A stretch of 64,000 nt of DNA from Parascedosporium putredinis (Eukaryota; Ascomycota; Sordariomycetes; Microascales; Microascaceae): contig CASHTG010000015.1 in the NCBI GenBank assembly GCA_949357655.1, positions 558,001 to 622,000 on the forward strand. The letters run 5' to 3'. The first letter of the stretch is position 1; each line of letters begins with the position of its first letter. Both the position numbers and the translations under genes were made by a program. Below the pieces are notes generated by a model. It was not told where the DNA came from, ran no database searches, and worked only from the letters and a program-made list of their open reading frames with translations. Shown here piece by piece: positions 12,942 through 24,081 of this stretch.

Positions 12942-15900
12942 ATGGCGGATTCGTCGGAGCAGCGCGAGCTTGACCTCGTCGACAAGGTCGACTTCCGCAT
13001 CTTGGAAGTTGCTAACAATGAGGCCAAGTTGGAGCAGCTACTTTCGCGGTACCTAGCGCCGCTGATCCTCAAGGCGGGGAGCTCGCACGCGAGCGTGAGG
13101 GCCAAGGTTATTGCGGTGTTGAAACGAGTCACCACATTTGTTCAACCACCAGGGTATGCTCACCAGACTTCTTCGCCCTGTTCTATCACGACTATACACC
13201 TTCTCTTCCTCTTCTTTTACTCCCGTATATCTTTTGTTCCTAAACGGAAGAAGAAGAAACCAAAGTACTAACTAGTATGGTGCTCGTAGAATCGTGCTAC
13301 CCGTGGCGGCGTTGGTGGAACAGTTCAAGTCGAGCTCTTCGCCGGTTGTGAAGCAATTTGACTTGGTCTTTATTCAACACAGCCTTCCCCGTATGGATGT
13401 GGTAGATCGGAGGGACCTCTTCTCCAAAGTGACCAAGGATATCTCTCACGGTGACGCGGATGCCTCTGGCCCTAGCGACGCAGGGCTCTTCGACGTTTTC
13501 CTGAGGCTGCTCGCTGACGCCAGGTTCCCCGGGAGGGGTACAAAAGACGACGTGGAGCTGCGAGAGACCCTCGGCCTGTCCGACAGCGACGCAAAGTACC
13601 TCTCCAAGTGGTTGGGCAAGGTTTTGCTCCTTAAATCCGCCGGTGCTGGTGCCAACGCCGAAAAGCTGCGGAGCGTGAACCCGGCGCCTGCGTTTACGAA
13701 TTCGGAGCTGGATTTTCTCGTCCCTATCCATCGGCCAGTTTCCCCTGCATTCACCGCTATCTCCGATTTGAGGTTGAAGGCCGTTACCTTCCTCGCGAGT
13801 GGCGCATTCAAAGATGAAGAGCGGTTTATTCCTGCCCTGTATGCTGCGTCGGCTCCTGATTCTAGGGTATCGGGTACTGGAGATGAGCTTCTAAAAAGAG
13901 CTCTGTAGACTTGGAGGATGCCGCGCTTATCAAGTCGCTCTTTGACTCTCACTCGAGGCTTGGCCCCGCCTATCGGACGCGAATCCTCAACATTCTAAGT
14001 AAATCCACCATCTCTACCACGATGACCAACGAGATCCTCCGAGCGGCGAAGCTCGACATTGAACCTGCGGATGACAATAGCGCCGAACAATCTCAACGGC
14101 AGGGCACTCTGGAGCGTACCAAGCTGCACCGCGCTCTCTTTCAGTACCTGCGCTGGGCTGCTACCGTCGGCCCCTCCAAGGGTGACTTCGATATCGGTTT
14201 TAGGCTCCTGGAGAAAATGCAGGATTTCATCGTGAGCCAAGGCTGGCCCGTCGCCGAAAAGACCTCGGCAGACGACGTCGCTCTACGTTCCCTAGCCTAC
14301 GAGAGCATCGGTATACTCGGAAAGGTATCAAAAATGACGGAGCAGCAGCGCTATGCTCTTGCAGGATGGATGTTTCGGTCACTAGCAGAGGACCCCGATC
14401 CAGAAGTCGTCGTCAACATTGACGGCGCCATGTCCATGCTGACAGCGCTTTACCCTCCCGATAAAGAGGCTTCTTCATCCAAGGTCGTTGGGATCCGCAC
14501 CATGCTGCTAACGCATATGGAAGCCAAGGTCGAGGCGCCCGTTGTCCGCAGCGTCCGCCATGCTGCCGTGAAATGGGCCAACAAGTGCTTGCCTTTTGAT
14601 TCCGTCCATGCGCGGTGGATTGATATCCTTGCCGTAGGGGCTCGCCCAGACGAGAGAAGCGATGTGGTGGAAGAAGGTCAAAAGGGACTGGACCCGTGGG
14701 CTCAATACGCGCATTCTTCTGGGGACGAGGTCAAACTTCCGGATTGGAAGACTATGCTGGTCACGTATTTTGCCACCAGCTCTGACGGGAGTGACGGTGC
14801 TAGTAAGAGGCAGAGCAGGGAAGACGAGATGGATGTGGATCCTGAGTACATACCCGAGTTTCGATTCTCCAAGGATACGATGGCAGCGTTGCCCGTGGCT
14901 CTCGATTACTGCAAGCAAATGCTTTTCCTCGCGGCGCTCAAGGATTTCAAAATGGACCCCGACTGGACAAGAAACCTGCAGAATCTTGTCAAGACGGATC
15001 TGAAGACCAGATCTGAAATCCGCAGCTATCTCCGCGAGCAGCAAGAAGATGTTCACAGCGTGTATTTTCTGAAGCACTGTTTGGACGGCTTTGAGCTTAA
15101 GAACGAGGCCGCCATCGAGGTCTGCGCGCGCTCCTTTGTGGACGTAGCTTCTCTTTGCCCTTACACCGCCGTCGCCTACCTCGCCCATATGGCCCCGCGA
15201 CTTCTACCCCTGATAAAATCGAACAAGAAGGAGCTGCGAGTCCTCGCTGCCGAGGCGTTTGGCATCTTCGCGGCGCACCCTGCCAACGATGCCGAAAGGC
15301 TGTCTGAACTAGCGGCGCCCATCCTGGATCTGACGAAGGGCAGCGAGGACAAGTTCGGCGCAGAGCTCAACGCGGCCGAGGGAGCCACCCTCGCCTTTGC
15401 TCACCTCTGCTCTGCCCTCGTCTTCTACGGACGCTCAGTGCCGGCGAGCCTGACGTACCCGCTAGATCTGCTCGTCAAGGAGCGCATCCCTGCCTCCCTC
15501 AAGGAAACCTTGCTAGAAGCGTTTGCTCGGCTTTGGTCCGCAGGTCTGGCTGTTCCTGGTGACGCGTCGGGCGTTGCGGCCAAGGATGTGATCGAGTTGC
15601 TGCTTGGTTTGGCGAAGAAGAGTAATGAAAGAGCCATCTTGGCCCTGGGCAAGCTCGCCATTGCCCTCAAAGAAGAGGACACCGAGACCGCGTGGAACGA
15701 AGGATTGATCGGATCTATTCTAAAAGGTCTCTTTGACCTCTATGAAACCAAACAAGCCGAGGTCCACTTCGCCATTGGCGAGGCTATTGCAACTGTTGTC
15801 GGTCGCTGGGAGGCCAACTGCGTCAAGCTAGGCCTCAATGTAGACAGCCGCGACACCGCTTTCGAACAGCCTCATCGCTCCGCACACCTAAAGGGGGTCA

Positions 15901-18592
15901 TCGACAAGTTTATACAAGACTGCAAGGGTACGAAGCCTTCTCTACTAAAAGCTTCGGGTATTTGGCTCTTCTGCATCGTGCAGTATTGTTCGCATCTCGA
16001 GGAAGTTAAATCGCGTCTGCGCGAGATCCAGGCCTCCTTCATGAGGTTGTTACACACCAGAGACGAACTGACTCAGGAGACGGCGTCAAGGGGTCTCTCC
16101 CTCGTGTACGAAAAGGGAGACGATGACGTCCGTGGCCAGCTTACCAAGGACCTTGTCTCCGCATTTACTGGTACGAGCACGACCCTCAAGGTTGACGAGG
16201 ACACGGAGCTTTTTGATGCCGGCGCTCTACCCACAGGTGACGGTAAATCGGTCACCTCGTACAAGGACATTGTCAATCTTGCATCCGAAGTGGGTGACCA
16301 GACACTCGTCTACAAATTCATGTCTCTCGCTGCCAATGCGGCCATGTGGACGACCCGATCGGCGTTTGGGCGGTTCGGCCTGAGTAATATCTTATCCGAG
16401 TCCGAGGTCGACCCGAAACTTTACCCCAAGCTCTACCGCTACCGTTTCGACCCGAACCCAAACGTTCAGCGGTCGATGGATGACATTTGGAAGTCGATCG
16501 TCAAGGACTCTAACTCCGTTCTAGAGAAGCATTTTGACGCCATCATGGATGATCTACTCAAGAGCGCCTTGGGTAGGGAATGGCGCATGCGTGAGGCGAG
16601 TTGCGGCGCCATTGCCGATCTGGTGCAAGGCCGGCCGTTTGCCAAGTACGAAAAATACTACACGGGAATCTGGAAGGTGGCGCTGAGGCTCATGGACGAT
16701 GTCAAGGGAAGCGTAAGGGCTGCGGCGTTGAAGCTTTGCATCGGGTTGTCTAATGGCTTGCTCCGACTGCTCGAGGAATCCTCGACCGGGACCTCCGTCC
16801 AAGCAATGCTGAAGGAGGTGATTCCATTCCTTCTATCCAGCCAAGGCGTTGATAACTCTGTTGAGGATGTCAAGCTATTCTCCACCCTGACTCTTATCAA
16901 TATTGCGAAGAAGGGAGGTCGGAACCTGCGTCCGTTCATGTCGGAGATGATTCCCCAGCTCCTTGGTCTATTAAGTACTATTGAACCGGAACAAATAGGC
17001 TTTTACTACCAGCGTGTAGGAGAAGGCGGCCGGGAGCTTATCGACAAGCGCCGCGCTGCGATGGTGAGCCAGTCTCCCATCTCGGAAGCTATAGAGAACT
17101 GCCTGCGCTTCGTGGATGACGAGACTCTGGTTGAGCTGGCACCTACCCTAGAAGCAACCATCAAGTCTGCGCTAGGAATGCCCACCAAGATTGGTTGCGG
17201 CCGGATGCTCATCACACTCTTCTCAACCCACATCAACGCGATGAAGCCCTTGGCGGCGCGATTCCTCCAGCTCATGGAGAAGCAGACGCTCGACATCAAC
17301 GATGAGGTGAGCAAGTCGTACGCGCGCGCTACGGCGTACATTATCCGGGCGGCGCCGGCGGATGCCAAGGAAAAGTTTTGTCTCAAGTGCATCGATCTTT
17401 ACTTTGGCGCAGAGGACGAGCGAAGGAGGCAAAAATGGCCGACGTGGTGGTCGCCTTGGCCAAGACGTCGCCTGACCAGTTTACCTCGGTGGCGAGCCTG
17501 CTGCTGCCTTTTGCGTACTTTGCATCCAACGACGTGGACCAGTACACGCGGACGGCGTTTGGCGTGGCATGGGATCAGCATGCCGGCGGGAGTAGGACGG
17601 TTGCCTGGCACCTCTCCGAGATTGTAACACTCGTGGTTCGTGGGTTGGATGCCCCTAGGTGGAGCCTCCAACACACGGCGTGCTTCACGATTGCCACGGC
17701 GGTGGAAGCACTTGCAGGCTCGACGGAGGCGACGGGCCAGATCAGCGAGGCCAACCTCAAGGTCGTCTGGCCTGTTTTTGAGCGCGCTCTCGCACTCAAA
17801 ACTTTTGACGGCAAGGAGCGTCTCCTCGGTGCGTTCCCCGCCTTTGTGGACAAGGGTGAGGCGCTGTGGAAAGACGGCGGGGCTGTGGCCTCCCAGCAGC
17901 GCAAGATTGCTTTGCGCGAGGCCAAGCGCAACAACGTGGGATACAAAGTTCACGCGTACGAGAGCCTGTGGAAATTCTGCAAGGCGCGGAGGGACCTGGA
18001 GCTACTCGACGACGTCATCGATGTGGTGCAGCCGGCGCTCGATGAGTTTGAAGATGATGCCGCAGGCGAGGGGACGGGGACAGGCGGGGACAAGATGGAC
18101 GTGGATGGCAAGGAGGACAAGGAGCATGCGGCCGCGCTGGCAGAGAAGGCGTTTGAGGCCATTGCCAGAGGATACAACCGAGCCGAGATGGCAAAGACCC
18201 GGTCCCCTCCCTCTCCACAATCCTCAAGACACTGAAGCCGTACATTGGAGACGCCAAGTTCTCGCTCATCCGGCGCAAGGTGTGGTTTACCGCGCTGGTG
18301 GATGTCATGGACGATGCCAAGGGCAAGGCGGCGGCAGGCAAGGACGAGACGGCGCTGGCCAAGGGTTACTTTGACACGCTGAGCCTTGATGTGGTAGAGG
18401 CCGGGACGGAGGCGCAGCGGGTGGAGAGGGCGAGAGCCGTCGGCGCGGTGGCGAGCGTGCAAAAGGGGCGTGTTTGGTGGGAAGGGGGGCGTGCTGGAGG
18501 TTGTGAAGGGTAGGTTGGAGCATATTCTTGCGGAGGAGAGGAGCATGACGGTCAAGGATGCGTTGAAGAAGGCGTTGGAGGAAACGAAGTAG
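12942..18592 (+). CDS. ECM29: Proteasome adaptor and scaffold protein Ecm29
   Basis: Very large HEAT-repeat protein that tethers the 26S proteasome core to its regulatory particle and acts in proteasome quality control. Exon 1 is 12942-13153. The intron 13154-13289 contains TACTAAC at 13266. Exon 2 runs to TAG 18590-18592. The start is MADSSEQRELDLVDKVDFRI, followed by the conserved helical segments EQFKSSSSPVVKQFDLVFIQ and VRRAAL-type HEAT repeats throughout. The C-terminus reads MTVKDALKKALEETK. Corrected length is about 1,840 aa, close to yeast Ecm29 (1,868). The coding frame shifts at about 13898 (expected RASVDLEDAALIKSLF), at A5 17431-17435, at about 18202 (expected PSLSTILKTLKPYIGDAKF) and at about 18468 (expected GRVFGGKGGVLEVVKG). 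Every shift is cured by one added base. The gene is convergent with the SDR gene, with 364 bases between stops. Confidence 0.95.
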
Positions 18593-18956
18593 GCTATCAT
18601 GAGGTGGATCTATGGCATGACATCTCTCCCCTACAAAAAGGGTGGAAGGGTTGCACATTTTTCTAGTACGAGCATCAGATAGAATAGGGAACCCTCGAGA
18701 TGCACACTTTTTTACCTTATTTCTTTTTCCTTTCTATATTGCAATATACATTTATATGTAGTTGACTCTAGATTGTGGAAAATTTAAAGAAGCACCGGAA
18801 GAAAAGAAAGACATAGTGAGAAAGAGAGGCCTACCATCAACACAGGATGAAGGAGAAGGAGTAGAAAATCAAGTTATCATTGAATCGCTCATCTAAACGC
18901 TAACCCTCCGGGTATCACATCGATGCTGGAATATAAAGGAAGAAAAAAATATTTAG
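18593..18956. other. Shared 3' region between convergent ECM29 and SDR genes
   Basis: 364 bases between two converging stop codons. It is A/T-rich in the middle (about 18,715-18,790) and must hold both polyadenylation regions. I see no gene. Confidence 0.6.
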
Positions 18957-20271
18957 TTACAAGGAGAACTTTTCGCCGACGAGCTCCTCGCTGAGAGACC
19001 ACAGGCGGTCGGCGCTGGCAGGGTTAGTGGCGTGAGGAATGGGCGTGGTGAACTGGCAGTTGTCGAGGTACAGGCCGGATTGTTCTAGAGAGTAGGAAAA
19101 GGGCGTTAGTTGAGTCGGATGACGGGTGGACTTTTCTGTATATAACAAAAGGGAAAGAAACCCGAGAAGATGTCGATACGTACCATCAAGACCGGGGTCC
19201 AGAGCAGCGACCATGGTGGTGGAGCATCCCTGGTCGATATCCTTCCAGTAGCTGGCCGTCTTTTCGATGGCGGCGTTCATGTCGTCGTCCTGCTGTCTGC
19301 CGAGCTGGGTCCTCACACCTATTACAAGGGGTGGGATTATCGGTGTTAGTGCGCTTGATTCCCAACTCACTTTGGAGGAAGAAACGTGAAAACTTACCAC
19401 CGGGGTGAAGGCAGTAAGCAGAAATGCCCTTCTTAGGCAGCTCCTTTTGCAAGGAAACGGTAAAGAGGATGTTGGCAGTCTTGCTCTGGCCGTAGGCGAC
19501 GATGCCCAGGTAACCCTCGTCGGGCTGCAAGTAGACCTCGGGAGGCCCTTGCGCCAGCGCTCCTCCTCGGGGACGTCGGCGCCCTTTTCGATGTTGTAGT
19601 CGCTGAAGCGGATGGGGCTGATGGCGTGGGCGCCGCTGGCAAGGTTGACGACCCGCGTCTCGCCGGGGCGGGTCCCGTCCTGGCGGGCGGCGGCCTCGAG
19701 CAAGGGCAGCAAGAGGTTGGTGAGCAAAAGGGACCAATGTGGTTGGTGCCGAACTGGCCCTCGATGCCCTCGGCGGTGGTGAAGCGCTTCATGACTGAGA
19801 GGCCGGCGTTGTTGACGAGCAGATCGAGCTTGGGGGTGAGGCGGGCGACCTCGGCGGCGGCGGCGCGCACCGAGGCCTGGGAGGAGAGGTCGAGGGTTAC
19901 GGGCCGGACGTCGAGGTTGGGGTGGGCGGCTTGCAGGTCGGCCACGACGGCGGAGAGGTTGGCGGGGGTGCGGGAGGCTAGGAGGAGGAGGGCCGGGGCC
20001 TGGGAGGCGAAGGCGGCGGCGGTGGCGGAGCCGATGCCGTTGGGGCTGACGCCGGTGATGAGGACTGTTTTGGTGAGGGAAGAACGGTTAGTCGAAGCTA
20101 CGCTGTATAAGAAGCCTCTTGCGGCGTGGATGATACAAGACAAAGAAGAAAAGAAAGAGGGAGGAGATGAGTTGGGAGGGACGAACTGGTTTTGCCCTTG
20201 ATTCTATCGGCGTAGGTGGAGGCGACGAGGAGACCCGAGGTCTTGATGTCGAATTCGGCGCGCGAAGTCAT
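18957..20271 (-). CDS. Short-chain dehydrogenase/reductase (retinol dehydrogenase-like)
   Basis: NAD(P)-dependent SDR of the classical/extended-tail type found in fungal 'retinol dehydrogenase/WW-domain oxidoreductase-like' proteins. The substrate is unknown. Exons on the minus strand are 20271-20187, 20064-19398, 19318-19184 and 19084-18957. Joined, they show TGxxxGIG as TGVSPNGIG, the NNAG motif (DLLVNNAGL), the active-site YGQSK (YxxxK), the conserved HPGG followed by VRTQLG after the intron, and a C-terminal GLYLDNC segment. The frame breaks at A4 19726-19729 (GPFLLTNLLLPLLE continues in the next frame) and at G3 19540-19542 (GLPEVYLQPDEGYLG). Both are missing-base events. The gene is divergent from the FAD monooxygenase across 1,255 bases, so co-regulation is possible. 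Confidence 0.9.
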
Positions 20272-21526
20272 GTTGGCGATATGGAGCGAGTATGGTTTGC
20301 GGGCGCTGTTGTTGGTGATTGTTGAATATGAACAGCAATGAGGGAAAAGAAAAGGTCAATTTGGAGAGAGCAAGATGACTTCCAAGAAATGCTTGGAGAG
20401 ACAAGATTAAGAAAGGGCAGAAAAGCTAGAGACACAATGAGGAGGCAGCATCGTCAAAGCCCTCAAGTAAAAGGTGGTTCCTCCTCGGCAGCACGCCGCG
20501 GGCCCTTCTCGATCCAGCCAACCTACACTTGCCGAAGCGTCCTCCTATCGTTCCTTCGGCGCGCTCGCGGGCTACCCGGGCCAAAGAGCAATTAAAGGTT
20601 TCCGGCAGTGGGGTTTGCACACCACATCCAGCTAAACCCCCTCCCCTTGCATAGGCTAATGTTTCCTTCGAAGCGAGGGTGCGAGAGCTGTCGCAAAGCA
20701 AACCGCAAGAAAAGAACCTAGAGGTGGCCGTTTATTCCTTTTCCTTCTGCTCTTCCTCCCCCTCTTGCCTGCCCCTCTACACATTGCCGGCTGCGGCGAA
20801 GGGGAAAAAGGGGACCCCGAGTGTGGACTTTAGGGTGCTTATTTCCAGGTCTCGGACTTTGTGTTCAGCAAGATAGGGCGAATTCGAGTAGAGGATGCTC
20901 GGTTCTCACAAGTACCACTCCATTCATACGGGCTGGCGTCGCTCCTTCAAAACTTTGGCCCGAGAAGTCTACCTCGGAGACAAAGTCAAGGTTGGTGGGG
21001 AATTGCGGGGAAGGCACAAGCCCCGCCGAAGCGTCAACGTGGATCTCCACGTTTGTGGATTTTTCCCTCACGTCTCCGTGCGTGTTAGTGTTGGCTTAGC
21101 GTGCCGACACCCCGGAATGATCATGGTCCAAAGGATGAATGAACTGGGACGGCATGATGAGGGGATGTATTGTATGGTGGTTGCGGCTTATAACAGAAAG
21201 GCAAGGAATCAACGCAGAATATTCGCGGAGCCAGAACCAGACCATTAAAACGGCTATTATACATGATACATGATAGGGAATCGCTCGCAAATAGCCCCGT
21301 GAAGAGAGAGGCAAGGGCGGGTGGGGGATCAAGGAACGAGGGGCACGGCAAAGGCGGGAATAGGACAAACTCGAGGAGTGCGAGGTTGACCTTGCATCAT
21401 CCCAACATCCACGGTAGCCTCGTAGTAGCTTGCGTTCACAAAGAGAAGCTTCTTTGCAGACTTCTCGTTCAATCGCCGACTTCAGTAATCGTAATCGAAT
21501 TCGCCGAGTCCAACGCAAACTCAGCA
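20272..21526. promoter_or_regulatory. Divergent promoter region between SDR and FAD monooxygenase
   Basis: 1,255 bases between two start codons pointing away from each other. No gene is supported inside it. By position it must contain the promoters of both oxidoreductase genes. I could not assign specific transcription-factor sites with confidence. Confidence 0.55.
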
Positions 21527-23072
21527 ATGGCCACAGACGGGACAGGTGTTAAAGTCATCGTTGTAGGCGCAGGTTCGCAGAATATTTCCATCATCCCTAA
21601 AGCCCCGCTCCTTGAGCATCAAGTGAACCGTTGAGACTTGAAGCTTGAGATTCAGGATGCCCCTGCTTACTTCTTTGCCATTCTCCCTTCTCTTCCGCAC
21701 GCAGGATTTGGTGGGCTCGCATCTGCTATCGAATGTCACCGCCAAGGCCATTCCGTCACCATCTATGAAGCGTTTCCCGAACTCAAGATCCTCGGCGACA
21801 TCATCTCTTTCGGGCCCAATGCCGGTCGAATCTTCTACCGATGGGGTGATGGCAACGGGTCTATTGTGAATCGCATGCGGCCGTTGAGCATTGATACCCG
21901 GGGCTATGGATTCAACATTCGCAAGTTTGACACAGGCGAAATCATTGTCAACCAGCCCGCTGCCGAATACCCGACTGATGCACCCGCACTCAATGGCCAC
22001 CGTGGCGAGCTTCACGAGATTGTGTTTAACCATGTCAAGGATGAGTTGAAGATCCCAATCCACCTCGGGAAGAGGATCGATGAGTATTTTGAGGATGAGG
22101 AAGGATCCGGAATTATCTTGGACTGTGGTACAAAGGTAAGGACCGAGCAAAATAAGAAAAGAAAAGCCGTCGTCTTGGCCCAGCGAGGTCGCCCCCTTGT
22201 CCATGCCGCTGGGTCCCGTAAAGCCGTTGTATTCTGACAGCACGAATGCCTACATGTAGGTAAGGGCGGATGTCGTCATCGCCGCAGACGGAGTCAAGTC
22301 TAGGGCGCGCCAGGCTGTTCTCGGCTACGAAGACAAACCCAAAAGCAGCGGCTATGCGGTTTGGCGCTCATGGTTCCCTAACACGGACATGGTTGCGGAT
22401 CCCGAAACGGCCGCCTTTTGCGCGCGGGACACCTTTAACGGTTGGATAGGGCCGAACAAGCACTTCCTCTTCAGCACCATCAAGGGCGGCCAGGACGTCT
22501 GCTGGGTCCTGACCCACCCAGACACCCACGATATCGACGAGTCCTGGTCCTTTCCAGGAAACCTCGACGAGGTTCGCGAGGCCCTGGAGGGCTGGGATCC
22601 TCTCTGCGCCCGCATCATCTCCAAGACCCCTCAGGATCGCGTCGTGGACTGGAAGCTCGTCTATCGTGATCCCCTCCCCACATGGGTCAGCCCACGGGGG
22701 CGAATCCTGCTTCTCGGCGATAGCGCTCACCCATTCCTACCCACGAGCGCCCAGGGAGCCGCCCAGGCACTCGAGGATGCCGTGACCATCGCCGTGTGCC
22801 TCCGCAAAGCCGGTGGCGGCGGCGGGGTCCCGCGCGCGTTACGAACACATGAAAGGATACGATACGACAGGGTGTGCAAGATTCAGAAGACGGGCGAATC
22901 CACGCGCGACATGTGGCACAAGACCGACTGGGACGCCGTGAGGAAAGACCCCAAGCTCATCGAATTTCCAAGGCCCGAATGGATCTTTTCGCACGACGCT
23001 GAGAAGCACGCGGAGCAGGTGTTTGACGAGGTCGCCCAGAGTCTAGATGCGGACAAGGCCAGGGATGAGTAG
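21527..23072 (+). CDS. FAD-dependent monooxygenase (salicylate hydroxylase-like)
   Basis: Class A flavoprotein monooxygenase that would hydroxylate or epoxidise an aromatic or polyketide-type substrate using NAD(P)H. The substrate is not determinable. Exons are 21527-21572, 21705-22135 and 22260-23072, all joining in phase. Motifs visible are the Rossmann GxGxxG at the N-terminus (VVGAGFGGLASAIE, split by intron 1), the DG motif (VIAADGVKSRARQ) and the GD motif binding FAD ribityl phosphate (ILLLGDSAHPFLP). Length is about 429 aa, normal for the salicylate hydroxylase/6-hydroxynicotinate monooxygenase group. There is no predicted membrane segment. The frame is intact, unlike most neighbours. 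Intron 2 ends in a perfect 12-base palindrome (CCTACATGTAGG) that spans the acceptor. The P450 gene lies about 1 kb downstream on the same strand. Confidence 0.92.
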
Positions 23073-24081
23073 GTCGACTCTGGCGCGGCAATACGGCTCA
23101 CGAAAATGAAGAATGAGGCTCGGCAATGCGGTTATAGCTCATATCTCGATCTTCACAAGTATTTTTTTTGGCTAGGATCAATCAAAAGAGTGACCTAGAT
23201 TCATTCTGGTGACCACTTGACTGACCTGTCTCGCTCGTTACTGCCGCTCTTTTGCTGGCCCTCCGTCGTCATCGTCAGCGAAGAGCTCGTTGGGTTGTCT
23301 GCACTTTCCCCACTGTAAAAGGATTTGACCCCACTGGCTGCTCCCCACTCAACCTGATCTCCCCTGTTCTTTCCCCTTCTGAATTGCCGCGCGGGGCTCC
23401 CCAGACTCGAGCTCCTTGAGTCCCCGCAACGGATTATACCTACCGATCGGCATATCGCATCTTGTCCCCCTCCCAACTGCGCCGTCGCCCTCCCCATTTC
23501 CTTGCCCTTTCTTGCCAGTGCTCTTTTCCTATTTCCGGCTTCAGCGGCCACCGCCTTCATCTCCCCATACTCGTACCATTTCGGTCTCCTCACCAATCCT
23601 TCCAGGGGTCCTTCGTCTGGCCTATCCACTTCCCACTTACCCCAACCCTTACAAGGCCTAGCGCGCCAGATAGAATCACCACTGTGTTTTTTTGGTCTTG
23701 CTCGGGAGTTTGCTTGTGCGAGGGCAATGGTGCATCGAATTTGATTCCCTCCGCTTCTGATAGGCTAGGGCGGTTCAAGAAGCCGCTTATGCGTCTAAGT
23801 GCCAGAGAAGGAAGCCCGGGAGGTTCGAAGCTAGGAAGCTCAAGAAGAGAGACTTAGGAATTTTCAAGCAAAATTATCACTTCCCCTTCTCACTCTCTTC
23901 TCAATTTACTTTTACTTTAAAAGCTTCAGTCTCGAATCTCGGGTCCCGAGGATAAACCAGCCCACGACAGTCGCGCCGTGATATTTACCCTTGTTCTTAG
24001 GCCTCGCCAGTATCGCCGCTTGTTTAAGATACATATTGTAGACCTGTGTTGGCCCCGGACCGAGGCCACGACCGGAGTACG
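23073..24081. other. Intergenic region between monooxygenase and P450
   Basis: About 1.0 kb without a supportable gene. Pyrimidine-rich stretches at 23,340-23,640 and 23,880-23,930 suit the promoter and leader of the P450 gene. Confidence 0.55.

Noticed and set aside
17431..17435. Programmed frameshifting considered for ECM29
   Set aside because: No slippery heptamer with a downstream structure was evident, and the same kind of one-base loss appears at many unrelated sites in other genes.
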